A stretch of DNA of 64,000 nt. Source: CAYFVU01 sp964594775. Its GTDB lineage: Bacteria; Spirochaetota; Spirochaetia; DSM-16054; Sediminispirochaetaceae. Under the pieces are notes generated by a model, which worked only from the letters and a program-made list of their open reading frames with translations, did no database searches and was not told the DNA's origin. Position 1 is the stretch's first letter. Every line of letters begins with the position of its first letter. Below, in pieces: positions 39,978-49,429 of this stretch. Location of the stretch: assembly GCA_964594775.1 (NCBI GenBank), contig CAZQNO010000006.1:9049-73048 (forward strand). Direction: 5' to 3'. Made by a program: the position numbers and the translations under genes.

Positions 39978-41627
39978 ATGAAGGTGAAAGTATACGATAC
40001 CACTCTACGGGACGGCGCGCAGGCGGTAGGGGTAACATTTTCTCTCGAAGACAAGCTGAGGATCGTGCGTGAGCTCGATGCCCTCGGTGTTCACTACATC
40101 GAGGGAGGATGGCCCGGTTCCAACCCCAAGGACGAAGAGTTTTTTCAAAAGTGCAATGGAATGGAGTTAGCGAACGCAAAAATTGCCGCATTCAGCTCTA
40201 CGAGGATGAAAAACACCAGAGTGGAAGATGACAAGATCATGGCGAAACTGGTGGAGAGCGGCGCTCCTGTAGCTACTATCTTCGGAAAGAGTTGGGATCT
40301 TCACGTTACCGATGCCCTCAAGACCACCCTCGAGGAGAATCTCGAGATGATACGGTCCTCCGTAGCCTACATGAAGAAGCATTGCGAGGAGGTGGTCTAC
40401 GATGCCGAGCACTTCTTCGACGGCTACAAGGAAAATCGGGACTACGCCTTGGCCACCCTCAAGGCGGCGGAGGAGGGCGGGGCCGATTGGATCGTTCTCT
40501 GCGATACCAACGGCGGCACTCTCCCTGGCGAGTACCGTCGGATTACCCGCGAAGCGGCGGAACTCGTATCGATACAGCTGGGAACCCACGCCCACAACGA
40601 CGCGGACTGCGCCGTGGCAAACAGCATTGCCGCGGTAGAGGCGGGAAACACCATGGTCCAAGGGACGATAAACGGCATAGGGGAGCGCTGCGGCAACGCG
40701 AATCTCTGCAGCCTCCTGCCCAATCTCTCTCTGAAGGGAAAGGTGGAGACTCTGCCGAGAGAAAATTTCTCTCTTCTCAAACACGTGAGTCACTTCGTGT
40801 GGGAGGCATCGAACAGGACCCCCGACGATCATATGCCCTTTGTCGGCAACCATGCCTTCGCTCATAAGGGAGGTATCCATGTCTCGGCGGTGCGGAAGAA
40901 TCCCCGCACCTATGAGCATATCGAGCCCGAGCTTGTGGGCAACAAGCGGACTTCCACCATCTCCGAACTCTCCGGCAAGAGCAATATCCTCGAGAAGATG
41001 GAAAAGATGAAGATCGAAGGGGCGAAGGACGGAGAACTCGCCGGCCGTCTGGTGAAGAAGGTCAAGGAGCTCGAGTCCCGGGGCTACCATTTCGAGGGGG
41101 CCGAGGCCTCCTTCGAGCTGATTACCTCTCAGCTTATGGGAAAACTGGAGGAGTGGTTCACCCTTCACGGTTACCGGGTGATGATCTGGGACAACGGAGA
41201 CGGAAACACCTGGTCCGAGGTATCGATAAAGGCATCGGTCCCCGAGTCGGTATCCGAGAGAATGGGCCACCGGGATTCGGTGGAGCACACCTCGGCGGAC
41301 GGGCACGGCCCCGTGGAGGCGCTGGACAAGGCACTGAGAAAGGTTCTGGAGAAGTTCTATCCCGAGCTGCGCACCACCCGGCTTTCCGACTACAAGGTAC
41401 GGATCCTTAACGAGGAGGCGGGTACCTCCGCTCTCACGAGGGTCATCATCACTTCCCGCGACGAAGATGAGAGCTGGGGGACGGTGGGAGTCTCGGAAAA
41501 CATCATCGAAGCGTCCTGGCAGGCCCTGGTCGACTCGGTGATTTACAAGCTGCAGAAAAGTGCGGGAAAGCGGAAAAAGGGCGGAGTGGATAGCAGGAAG
41601 GAGGTGATTCATGGCCCGGTACATTAA
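39978..41627 (+). CDS. cimA: (R)-citramalate synthase
   Basis: A 549-residue DRE-TIM metallolyase of the CimA type: YDTTLRDGAQAVG at the start, GGWPGSNPKDEEFF in place of the isopropylmalate synthase motif, and HAHNDADCAVANS with GTINGIGERCGNAN metal ligands. It condenses pyruvate and acetyl-CoA to citramalate, giving 2-oxobutyrate for isoleucine without threonine deaminase. A C-terminal LeuA-like regulatory domain (about 410-540) suggests isoleucine feedback. It overlaps leuA by 17 bases. No ilvA is present in the window. Confidence 0.93.
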   Translation: MKVKVYDTTLRDGAQAVGVTFSLEDKLRIVRELDALGVHYIEGGWPGSNPKDEEFFQKCNGMELANAKIAAFSSTRMKNTRVEDDKIMAKLVESGAPVATIFGKSWDLHVTDALKTTLEENLEMIRSSVAYMKKHCEEVVYDAEHFFDGYKENRDYALATLKAAEEGGADWIVLCDTNGGTLPGEYRRITREAAELVSIQLGTHAHNDADCAVANSIAAVEAGNTMVQGTINGIGERCGNANLCSLLPNLSLKGKVETLPRENFSLLKHVSHFVWEASNRTPDDHMPFVGNHAFAHKGGIHVSAVRKNPRTYEHIEPELVGNKRTSTISELSGKSNILEKMEKMKIEGAKDGELAGRLVKKVKELESRGYHFEGAEASFELITSQLMGKLEEWFTLHGYRVMIWDNGDGNTWSEVSIKASVPESVSERMGHRDSVEHTSADGHGPVEALDKALRKVLEKFYPELRTTRLSDYKVRILNEEAGTSALTRVIITSRDEDESWGTVGVSENIIEASWQALVDSVIYKLQKSAGKRKKGGVDSRKEVIHGPVH

Positions 41628-43185
41628 GATTTTCGATACCACCCTGCGGGATGGAGAGCAGTCTCCCGGCGCATCGATGACCATAGAACAGAAGGTGGAA
41701 ATGGCCGAAGCACTGGAGAGCTTGGGAGTGGACAGAATAGAGGCGGGCTTTCCCGTCTCCTCTCCGGTACAATTCGAGGCTGTCCGCAGAATAGCGAAGG
41801 TTTTGAAAAAATCGGCCACCGTCGGCCTTGCCCGCTGCGTAAAGAAAGATATCGACGCGGCGTACGAATCGGTAAAAAATGCGGCTCATCCGATGATTCA
41901 CGTGTTTATCGCAAGCAGCCCGATCCATCGAGAGTTTAAGTTAAAAAAGAGTAAGGAGGAAGTGCTCGCTTCGATCCGTGAGCACGTCTCCTATGCGCGA
42001 AGTCTCGTCGACTTGGTGGAGTTCTCTCCCGAAGACGCATCGCGAACGGAGGAGGAGTATCTGGCGGAGGTCATCGATGCGGCCGTCGAGAGCGGAGCGG
42101 GAGTCATCAATATTCCCGATACCGTCGGTTATGCCGTGCCCTGGCAGTTCGGCGAGCTTGTCGGGAAGCTCATCAAGGGAAATGCGAAGCTCGCATCCGG
42201 CGAGGTGGAGCTTTCCGTGCACTGTCATAACGATCTCGGTCTCGCCCTTGCTAACAGTTTGGAAGCGGTAAGGGCCGGCGCGGGGCAGGTAGAGGTAACG
42301 CTCAACGGAATAGGCGAGCGGGCCGGAAACTGCGCCTTGGAAGAATTGGCGATGACTCTTGATGTACGGAAGGATCTCTTCGACGTTGAGACGAGGATAG
42401 AGAAGAAGTATCTCTTTCCGACGGGAAAACTCCTGCAGAACATAAGCGGCATGATCCTCCCCAGGAACAAGCCGATATTCGGTGAAAATGTATTCGTCCA
42501 CGAATCGGGAATTCATCAGCATGGGGTTCTCAGCCATCCGGAGACCTACGAAATAATGAAGCCGCAGGACATCGGCAGAAGCACCGATACCCTCATAATG
42601 GGACGGCATTCCGGCTCTCACGCCTTGAAAAAGAAGCTTGAACACTACAACATAAAGCTGGAGAAGGACCAGTACGAGGAGGTTTTCAAACGCTTCACCG
42701 AGATCGCCGACAAGAAAAAGGAGGTCTTCGACGAAGATCTCTTTTCCATTGTATCTTCGGTTTTGGGCAGTTATCTTGGAGGCTACAGTCTTAGCTATTT
42801 CCACACCTATACAGGAAACAGCCTGATCCCCTCGGCGACGGTGAAGCTGACAGAAAAGGACAAGGAATATGTCTCTTCGGCCACCGGCGACGGTCCCGTC
42901 GACGCCGTCTTCAACGCCATAGACCAGTGTGTCGGACTCAAAAGCCGCTTGGAGGAGTACACGATACAGGCCGTCGGCTCCGGTAAGGATGCGCAGGGTC
43001 AAGTCAAGCTCCTCTTGGAAATCGACGGCGAGATCTTTGCGGGAAAGGCATCCTCCACAGATATCATCGAGGCATCGGCCCTGGCCTATATCAATGCCGT
43101 GAACAGGAGAATTCTCAAGAAACAGGCAAACGGCAACGGAGAACCCGGAACACCAAGCCCCGTATCCTCGGGGAAGGAAGAATGA
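41611..43185 (+). CDS. leuA: 2-isopropylmalate synthase
   Basis: A 524-residue LeuA. The N-terminal FDTTLRDGEQSPGASM and HCHNDLGLALAN/NGIGERAGNC motifs carry the metal and catalytic residues, followed by the C-terminal leucine-binding allosteric domain. It makes 2-isopropylmalate from 2-ketoisovalerate and acetyl-CoA. The ribosome binding site GGAAGGAGGTGATTC is nearly the full anti-16S complement, located inside the end of cimA. Confidence 0.95.
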   Translation: MARYIKIFDTTLRDGEQSPGASMTIEQKVEMAEALESLGVDRIEAGFPVSSPVQFEAVRRIAKVLKKSATVGLARCVKKDIDAAYESVKNAAHPMIHVFIASSPIHREFKLKKSKEEVLASIREHVSYARSLVDLVEFSPEDASRTEEEYLAEVIDAAVESGAGVINIPDTVGYAVPWQFGELVGKLIKGNAKLASGEVELSVHCHNDLGLALANSLEAVRAGAGQVEVTLNGIGERAGNCALEELAMTLDVRKDLFDVETRIEKKYLFPTGKLLQNISGMILPRNKPIFGENVFVHESGIHQHGVLSHPETYEIMKPQDIGRSTDTLIMGRHSGSHALKKKLEHYNIKLEKDQYEEVFKRFTEIADKKKEVFDEDLFSIVSSVLGSYLGGYSLSYFHTYTGNSLIPSATVKLTEKDKEYVSSATGDGPVDAVFNAIDQCVGLKSRLEEYTIQAVGSGKDAQGQVKLLLEIDGEIFAGKASSTDIIEASALAYINAVNRRILKKQANGNGEPGTPSPVSSGKEE

Positions 43186-43186
43186 C

Positions 43187-44527
43187 ATGAGTACGACAAA
43201 ATCCGCCGCGACGATGAGTGAGAAGATCTTTTCCCGAAAGGCCAAAAAAACGGTGGCAGCAGGAGAGTATCTTCTTCTCGATGTGGATCTAGGGCTGGGA
43301 AACGACATCACCGCACCGGTAGCCATTTCTCAGTTCGAAAAATACGGGGGAAAGCGGGTCTTCGACCCCTCGCGCCTCGTCCTGGTGGCCGATCACTTTA
43401 CCCCCAACAAGGACATTAAATCGGCGATGCAGGTAAAAACGGTCCGGGATTTCGCCCGCCGTCAAGGTATCGATAGCTTCTTCGACGTGGGGGACATGGG
43501 AATAGAGCATGTCCTTTTGCCGGAGAAGGGACTTGTGCGGACGGGAGATCTCGTGGTGGGGGCGGACAGCCATACCTGCACCTACGGGGCCCTGGGCGCC
43601 TTTTCCACGGGGGTCGGCTCGACGGACCTGGCCGGTGTCTTTCTTACCGGAAAGACCTGGTTCAAGGTCCCCGAAGCGATAGAGGTGAGGCTGGAGGGAA
43701 AACCGAACCCGGCGGTTTCGGGAAAGGACCTCATTCTCCATCTCATTTCCCTTATCGGGGTCGACGGTGCCAACTACCGTGCTCTTGAGTTCACCGGACC
43801 CGGCGTCGGGGCTCTTTCGATGGACGATCGGTTTACCGTGAGCAACATGGCTGTCGAGGCCGGCGCGAAGACGGGCCTCTTTCCCGCCGATGAACGGACC
43901 ATCGCGTGGGAAAGGGAGAGGGGGCTGGAGGTAAAACCGCTGCAACCGGCCGAAGGAGCTCGATACGAGCGGAGCCTGACTATTGGTTTGGACGAACTGG
44001 AGCCGACGGTTGCCTGTCCCGTCCTTCCCTCCAACGGCAAGACGGCCGGAGAGGTGGAAAAGGAAAAAATCCTCGTGGACCAGGTGGTAATCGGAAGCTG
44101 CACCAACGGAAGGATCGAGGATATGCGGGAGGCCGCGGCGATCTTGAAGGGAAGGCGAATTCACAAGGGCCTTCGCTGCATCGTGCTGCCGGGAACACAG
44201 GAAGTCTACCTGCAGATGATTCGGGAGGGGATAACGGAAACTTTGGTGGAGGCAGGCTGTGCCGTTTCAACTCCGACCTGCGGCCCCTGTCTCGGGGGGC
44301 ACATGGGCATTCTCGCCGAAGGGGAAACGGCACTGTCTACGACCAACCGCAACTTCGTCGGCCGAATGGGACACGTAAAGAGTGCCTTGTATCTCGCATC
44401 GCCGGTTGTCGCCGCCGTTTCCGCTTTAGAGGGGAAAATCACGGCCCCCGATGCGGCGGTGGTGAAACTGCTGGAAAAAGCAGACATTCGCAACAGAGAC
44501 AAGGCACAAAAGGGAGGTGCGGTATGA
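43187..44527 (+). CDS. leuC: 3-isopropylmalate dehydratase large subunit
   Basis: A 446-residue aconitase-family protein. It carries the three cluster cysteines in GSCTNGR and CGPCLGGHMG, plus ADSHTCTYGALGAFSTGVGS. With LeuD it isomerises 2- to 3-isopropylmalate, and probably also citramalate in the CimA route. A single base separates it from leuA. The length fits the short archaeal/Firmicute-type LeuC. Confidence 0.94.
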   Translation: MSTTKSAATMSEKIFSRKAKKTVAAGEYLLLDVDLGLGNDITAPVAISQFEKYGGKRVFDPSRLVLVADHFTPNKDIKSAMQVKTVRDFARRQGIDSFFDVGDMGIEHVLLPEKGLVRTGDLVVGADSHTCTYGALGAFSTGVGSTDLAGVFLTGKTWFKVPEAIEVRLEGKPNPAVSGKDLILHLISLIGVDGANYRALEFTGPGVGALSMDDRFTVSNMAVEAGAKTGLFPADERTIAWERERGLEVKPLQPAEGARYERSLTIGLDELEPTVACPVLPSNGKTAGEVEKEKILVDQVVIGSCTNGRIEDMREAAAILKGRRIHKGLRCIVLPGTQEVYLQMIREGITETLVEAGCAVSTPTCGPCLGGHMGILAEGETALSTTNRNFVGRMGHVKSALYLASPVVAAVSALEGKITAPDAAVVKLLEKADIRNRDKAQKGGAV

Positions 44528-45039
44528 TTTTTAAGGGAAGGGCCTTCGTCTTCGGTGATCACGTGAACACCGACGAGATCATTCCGGCACGCTACCTCTC
44601 CTCATCCGACCCGGCTGAACTGGCCTCCTACTGCATGGAGGATATCCGTCCCGGATTCGGAAAGAGGGAAGACCTCTCCGGCGGCATAATCGTAGCAGGA
44701 GAAAACTTCGGCTGCGGTTCCTCACGGGAGCATGCACCGATCTCCATAAAGGCATCGGGGATCTCCTGTGTAGTGGCAAAGAGTTTCGCCAGAATTTTTT
44801 TGAGAAACAGCATCAACATCGGGCTGCCGATCATAGAACTCGCCGAAACGGCGGATTTTGAAGAGGGTGACCTTCTGGAAGTCGAGCTTTCAGCGGGTAT
44901 TCTGCGCAATACGACGAAGGGACGGGAGTATTGCTCGCCGGTATACCCGGACTTCCTGCGCAAGATCATGGAGTTCGGCGGATGGCTGGAGTATGCGGTA
45001 AAAGAACTTACCGAAGAGCGGGTATTGACGGAGGAATAG
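44524..45039 (+). CDS. leuD: 3-isopropylmalate dehydratase small subunit
   Basis: A 171-residue swivel-domain partner of LeuC. The motif FGCGSSREHAPISIKASG is characteristic, and NTDEIIPARYL is the family start. The ATG overlaps the leuC stop codon (ATGA), with AGGGAGGTG just upstream. The much longer frame back to 43906 is antisense-like shadow sequence within leuC and is not real. Confidence 0.94.
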   Translation: MIFKGRAFVFGDHVNTDEIIPARYLSSSDPAELASYCMEDIRPGFGKREDLSGGIIVAGENFGCGSSREHAPISIKASGISCVVAKSFARIFLRNSINIGLPIIELAETADFEEGDLLEVELSAGILRNTTKGREYCSPVYPDFLRKIMEFGGWLEYAVKELTEERVLTEE

Positions 45040-45046
45040 AAAGAGC

Positions 45047-46138
45047 ATGAGCGAGAGAAACGGACAAGAATACCGTATTGCGGTCTTACCCGGTGACGGG
45101 ATAGGACCCGAGGTGATGGACGAGGCGTTGAAGGTTCTCGATGCAGTGCAGAAGGCCTTCGGCTTTTCCTGCCGCAGAGCGCACGCCTTGATAGGCGGAG
45201 CGGCTCTGGATGCAGAGGGGCATCCCCTTCCAAAAGAGACCGTCGAAGCCTGTCTCTCATCCGACGCGGTGCTCCTTGGAAGCGTGGGAGGACCGAAATG
45301 GGACGGCTATGAGCCGGCCCTTCGACCCGAACGCGGCGGTTTGCTGGCCTTGAGGAAACGGCTCGAGCTCTATGCCAATCTTCGCCCGGTGAAACTGCTG
45401 CCGGAGCTGGCAGATCTCTCGCCGCTGAAGTCCGAGCGAATCGGCGGGGGTGTAGATCTGCTGACCGTGAGGGAGCTCTCCGGGGGAATATACTTCGGTG
45501 AGCCGAAGGCCTTCGAGGCGGACCACGGCTTCGATACGATGCACTATCGAAGCGAGACGATAGAACGGATTGCCCGTCTCGCCTTCGAGACGGCGGAGAA
45601 GCGGTCCGGGCGGCTCTGCTCCGTCGATAAGGCGAACGTCCTCTCCGTCTCCCTGTTGTGGCGGAAGACCGTCGATGACCTGCGGAAGGAGTATCCCGCT
45701 GTTGAGCTTGAGCACATGTATGTCGACAATGCGGCGATGCAGCTCATGCTCAAGCCGACGCAGTTCGATGTAATCTGCACGGGAAACCTCTTCGGTGATA
45801 TTCTCTCTGATGAATCGGCGGCCCTGGTAGGGTCCTTAGGGCTCCTTCCCTCCGCTTCTCTTGGAAAGACGGTGCACCTCTACGAGCCCGCCGGCGGTTC
45901 GGCCCCCGACATTGCGGGGAAGGGCATCGCGAATCCGATCGCACAGATCCTCTCCGTTGCCCTTATGTGCCGCTACAGTTTCGGCCGTGAGGATGCGGCG
46001 AAGGCCCTGGAAGAGGCGGTGGACGATACCCTTCACAACGGGGTGAGGACGGCGGACCTCGCAGGCGCCGGCGGGAGTGAGCCCGTCGGCACAGCGGAAT
46101 TCGGCAGCATAGTTGCGCGGCGTATTTGCGAACGATAA
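45047..46138 (+). CDS. leuB: 3-isopropylmalate dehydrogenase
   Basis: A 363-residue beta-decarboxylating dehydrogenase that converts 3-isopropylmalate to 2-oxoisocaproate. LPGDGIGPEV, GSVGGPKWD, RELSGGIYFGEP, DKANVLSVS and the NAD-binding EPAGGSAPDIAGKGIANP motifs are all present. A further role on erythro-3-methylmalate in the citramalate route is likely. It is the last gene of the operon. No clear terminator follows; the next promoter is at 46174. Confidence 0.95.
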   Translation: MSERNGQEYRIAVLPGDGIGPEVMDEALKVLDAVQKAFGFSCRRAHALIGGAALDAEGHPLPKETVEACLSSDAVLLGSVGGPKWDGYEPALRPERGGLLALRKRLELYANLRPVKLLPELADLSPLKSERIGGGVDLLTVRELSGGIYFGEPKAFEADHGFDTMHYRSETIERIARLAFETAEKRSGRLCSVDKANVLSVSLLWRKTVDDLRKEYPAVELEHMYVDNAAMQLMLKPTQFDVICTGNLFGDILSDESAALVGSLGLLPSASLGKTVHLYEPAGGSAPDIAGKGIANPIAQILSVALMCRYSFGREDAAKALEEAVDDTLHNGVRTADLAGAGGSEPVGTAEFGSIVARRICER

Positions 46139-46173
46139 TCTCTCTGTTTTTACCGCGGCATTTCCTCCGGCTC

Positions 46174-46202
46174 TCGCCACTTTCGGTGCTTTTCGGTATA
46201 CT
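46174..46202 (+). promoter_or_regulatory. Promoter for the nfnAB-like pair
   Basis: TCGCCA (46174-46179) and TATACT (46197-46202) are 17 bases apart, 35 bases before the ATG at 46237. Confidence 0.45.
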
Positions 46203-46236
46203 CGGTAATGAAAACCCCACGAATAGAGAGGCCGGC

Positions 46237-47103
46237 ATGAACAAGATATTGGAAAAAGAGCAGCTCGCCGATGAGGTGTTCCGACTCCGCATAGAGGCTC
46301 CCCTTATTGCCGAGGAACGGAAGGCCGGGCAGTTTGTTATTTTAATGAACGACGTGGATTTCGGCGAACGAGTACCGCTGACCATCGCCGATGCGGATAA
46401 AAGCGAGGGGTCTATTACGGTGATCTTTCAGACCGTCGGCAAGACGACTCACGAGTTCGCCATGCTCGAGAAGGGTGATCACCTCGCCGGCGTGCTCGGG
46501 CCCCTCGGTACGCCGACCCAGGTTGAGAAGATGGGAACCGTTGTGTGTGTCGGCGGAGGGATAGGGGTGGCTCCTATGCATCCGATCGCCCAGGCAATGA
46601 AGGAGGCGGGGAACCGGGTCGTTATCATCATGGGCTCAAGGACGAAGGAACTGCTTATAATGGAGAAGGAGATGAGGGCCATAGGGGACGAGCTCATCAT
46701 TGTCACCGACGACGGTTCTTACGGCAGAAAAGCTCTGGTAACCGAACCGTTGAAGGAAATATGCGAAAACGATCCTCCCGATCTCGTTGTGGCAATCGGA
46801 CCGCCGATCATGATGAAATTCGCCGCCGAAACAACGAGACCCTATGGTATTCATACCATCGTGAGTCTCAACACCATAATGGTGGACGGCACGGGTATGT
46901 GCGGAGGCTGCAGGGTAAGTGTCGGCGGTGAGACCAAGTTTGTCTGTGTCGACGGACCGGAGTTCGACGGCCACTTGGTGGATTTCGATAACATGATGAG
47001 CCGATTAGGCACCTACAAGAAGCGGGAAGTCCGGGCCCATGAGGCATGCCACTTGGAGATGGAGATCCAACAGAAAAAGCGGAAGCAAGAGGAGAGGCGA
47101 TGA
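46237..47103 (+). CDS. NfnA-type ferredoxin:NADP oxidoreductase subunit alpha
   Basis: A 288-residue FAD/NAD-binding reductase of the dihydroorotate dehydrogenase electron-transfer/sulfide dehydrogenase beta family. It has the CVGGGIGVAPMHPIA nucleotide motif and a C-terminal CGGCRVSVGGETKFVC [2Fe-2S] site. With the next gene it forms an NfnAB-like complex, which in anaerobes couples NADH and reduced ferredoxin to NADP reduction by electron bifurcation. The start is ATG 46237; the upstream frame overlaps the promoter. Confidence 0.87.
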   Translation: MNKILEKEQLADEVFRLRIEAPLIAEERKAGQFVILMNDVDFGERVPLTIADADKSEGSITVIFQTVGKTTHEFAMLEKGDHLAGVLGPLGTPTQVEKMGTVVCVGGGIGVAPMHPIAQAMKEAGNRVVIIMGSRTKELLIMEKEMRAIGDELIIVTDDGSYGRKALVTEPLKEICENDPPDLVVAIGPPIMMKFAAETTRPYGIHTIVSLNTIMVDGTGMCGGCRVSVGGETKFVCVDGPEFDGHLVDFDNMMSRLGTYKKREVRAHEACHLEMEIQQKKRKQEERR

Positions 47104-48587
47104 TGCCGGGCAACGATGAACTGAAAAGGCAGGCCGATGAACTCTTTGCCGAGATCGACGGAAAGGAACTGAAGGGGAAGGACCGGCTGAAGCTTCCTCC
47201 TCAGCAGATGCCGAGTCAGGATCCCGGAGAGAGGGTCGGAAACATGAACGAGGTTGCTCTCGGTTATTACGAAAGCCAGCTCCGGGTGGAAGCGGCCCGC
47301 TGTCTGCAGTGCAAGCCGGCTGCGTGCATAAAGGGGTGTCCTGTCGCAATCGATATTCCCGCCTTTGTGAAGGCCGCAGAAGAGGGCGATTATCAGAAGT
47401 CGGTGGACATAATCAAGGAGAGCAGCCTGCTGCCCGCGATCTGCGGACGGGTCTGTCCTCAGGAGACCCAATGTCAGGCGACCTGTACGGTCGGTAAGGC
47501 CAAGAAAGATCCCCTCAAATCCGTTTCCATAGGAAGGATCGAACGCTTTGTTGCCGATTGGGAAAGGGCGACGGGGAAAAAATCGATCCCAAAGGTGGCA
47601 AAGGCTACGGGAAAGAGCGTGGCCGTGGTTGGTTCCGGCCCCGCCGGCATTACCGCCGCAGCGGACCTGCGTAAGGCGGGCCATGAGGTGACGATCTTCG
47701 AGGCCTTCCATAAGCCCGGCGGGGTGATGGTCTACGGTATTCCCGAATTCCGTCTGCCGAAGGCGATAGTACAGGAGGAGATAGACACCCTCGTGGAGAT
47801 GGGTGTTCGCGTGGAAACGAGTTTTCTCGTCGGCCGGACCCGCAAACTCACCGATCTCATTGAGAAGGACGGCTACGATGCGGTTTTCGTCGGCAGCGGT
47901 GCAGGGCTTCCCAAGTTTATGCATATCGAGGGAGAAAACCTCGTCGGCGTCTTCAGCGCAAATGAGTATCTCACCCGGTCCAATCTCATGAAGGCCTATG
48001 ACCAGGACAATGCCGACACCCCCATGTACCGCTCCAAACGGGTCGCTGTTTTGGGCGGAGGGAACGTGGCGATGGACGCGGCGAGAACGGCGATGCGGCT
48101 GGGGGCGGAAAAGGTGTATCTCATCTACCGGCGTACCGAAAAGGAGATGCCGGCACGGGTGGAGGAAGTCCACCATGCTCAGGAGGAGGGAGTGGAGTTC
48201 TACGTCCTTCACAATCCCAAGCGCTTGCTCGGCGACGAAAACCAGCGGGTGAGGGCCATGGAGCTGCTCAGCTACGAGCTGGGAGAGCCCGACGAATCGG
48301 GACGCCGCCGGCCGATCCCCATAGAGGGAAGTGAAAGCATCATGGAAGTCGATACGGTGGTTGTTTCCATTGGAAACGACTCAAATCCCCTGCTCAAGCA
48401 GACCACCGAGGGATTGGAGACGAATAAGTGGGGGAATATCCTAACGAACGAGGATCTGAGCACCTCGATTAAGGGAGTCTTCGCCGGCGGGGACATCGTC
48501 CTGGGTGCGGCGACGGTTATCCTCGCCATGGGGCAGGGAAGAAAGGCCGCAGAGTCGATAAACAAGATGCTCGCAGAAGAGCAGTAG
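47100..48587 (+). CDS. NfnB / glutamate-synthase small-chain-like flavoprotein
   Basis: A 495-residue flavoprotein like GltD/NfnB. The N-terminal domain has the 4Fe-4S cysteines ARCLQCKPAACIKGCPV and RVCPQETQCQATC, followed by the FAD motif VVGSGPAGITAAADL and the NADPH motif VLGGGNVAMDAARTAM. It overlaps the NfnA-like gene by ATGA, strongly favouring the Nfn transhydrogenase over glutamate synthase; no GltB is present. NADPH from it could serve the nearby reductive amino acid steps. ATG 47103 is an alternative start. Confidence 0.88.
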   Translation: MMPGNDELKRQADELFAEIDGKELKGKDRLKLPPQQMPSQDPGERVGNMNEVALGYYESQLRVEAARCLQCKPAACIKGCPVAIDIPAFVKAAEEGDYQKSVDIIKESSLLPAICGRVCPQETQCQATCTVGKAKKDPLKSVSIGRIERFVADWERATGKKSIPKVAKATGKSVAVVGSGPAGITAAADLRKAGHEVTIFEAFHKPGGVMVYGIPEFRLPKAIVQEEIDTLVEMGVRVETSFLVGRTRKLTDLIEKDGYDAVFVGSGAGLPKFMHIEGENLVGVFSANEYLTRSNLMKAYDQDNADTPMYRSKRVAVLGGGNVAMDAARTAMRLGAEKVYLIYRRTEKEMPARVEEVHHAQEEGVEFYVLHNPKRLLGDENQRVRAMELLSYELGEPDESGRRRPIPIEGSESIMEVDTVVVSIGNDSNPLLKQTTEGLETNKWGNILTNEDLSTSIKGVFAGGDIVLGAATVILAMGQGRKAAESINKMLAEEQ

Positions 48588-48609
48588 AAGGCTCGGCCCT
48601 TGCGCCTCA

Positions 48610-49260
48610 TCATTCGGCCCGCAGGACTTCTCCCCCAATAATGAGAAGCGAAACGAAACGGTCATTCTCGTCCACCGGTACCTCTTCAAACAGTTGAGGG
48701 GTGAAACCGATAGCCGCCTGTGTGATGAGCCCTTCGGCGATCTCCCGCTCGTGGCGGGTAAACCAGCGGTCGTAGTATCCCCTGCCTCTTCCCAGTCTTC
48801 TTCCCTTCCTGTCGAAGGCGAGTCCCGGAGTAACTACCAATGCCGGTGTATGAACGGCGGAATCGAAGAGGGGAAAGTCCTCAGGAGCTTCCATTACTCC
48901 GTAGGGATGCCGTTCGAGTGTGTTCATAAGAGTCGTCAAATCTGACCGGGCCGTACCCTCGGCCGGCCCCGTCTCTTGTCCCGGCTCATGGACCAGGTGA
49001 AACTCCATCTCGCGGCCGTGCATCCTCGGCAGACAGATGCGTTTTTTCTCGGCGATCGCCGCTTCGAGTATCCGCCGAGTGCCGATCTCTCCCGCCATGG
49101 AAATGAAGGCGAGAACGCTTTTCGCCTTCCTCCACCGTGCCAACGTGAAAAGCTTCTTTGCGCAGGCCTCCGCCTCGGCGGTCGCCGTCGACTGCGGCAG
49201 CTCGGCTATTCGGCGGCGGACCTCCTTCCGCAGGCCTTGTTTCGTCTCGTGTCCGCTCAT
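48610..49260 (-). CDS. 5-formyltetrahydrofolate cyclo-ligase
   Basis: A 216-residue MTHFS-family protein that converts 5-formyl-THF to methenyl-THF with ATP. It has the N-terminal basic helix KQGLRKEVRRRI, the PYGVMEAPED substrate region and the signature TPGLAFDRKGRRLGRGRGYYDR. GGGAGGGAG lies upstream of ATG 49260. It is the only gene on this strand between the Nfn pair and cardiolipin synthase. Confidence 0.92.
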   Translation of the reverse strand: MSGHETKQGLRKEVRRRIAELPQSTATAEAEACAKKLFTLARWRKAKSVLAFISMAGEIGTRRILEAAIAEKKRICLPRMHGREMEFHLVHEPGQETGPAEGTARSDLTTLMNTLERHPYGVMEAPEDFPLFDSAVHTPALVVTPGLAFDRKGRRLGRGRGYYDRWFTRHEREIAEGLITQAAIGFTPQLFEEVPVDENDRFVSLLIIGGEVLRAE

Positions 49261-49429
49261 CTAGCCGCTCCCTCCCTCATGTTCATTACCTGGTTCATTA
49301 CCGGAGAGTATACACGGAGGGAGAAAATAATTCTCCCTCCCCGGCGCTCTGCTGCTCCTTTGCACCGCAGAAATCAGCAATTCTGAAATGGTGTCCTTTT
49401 TCTATGGATTGCTGTACAATGGAAAGCCG

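Noticed and set aside
40167..41819. 550-residue minus-strand frame
   Set aside because: Antisense to cimA; no motif and no ribosome binding site.
41941..43326. 461-residue minus-strand frame
   Set aside because: Antisense to leuA, which is certain.
47013..48212. 399-residue minus-strand frame
   Set aside because: Antisense to the NfnB-like gene with its clear cysteine and nucleotide motifs.
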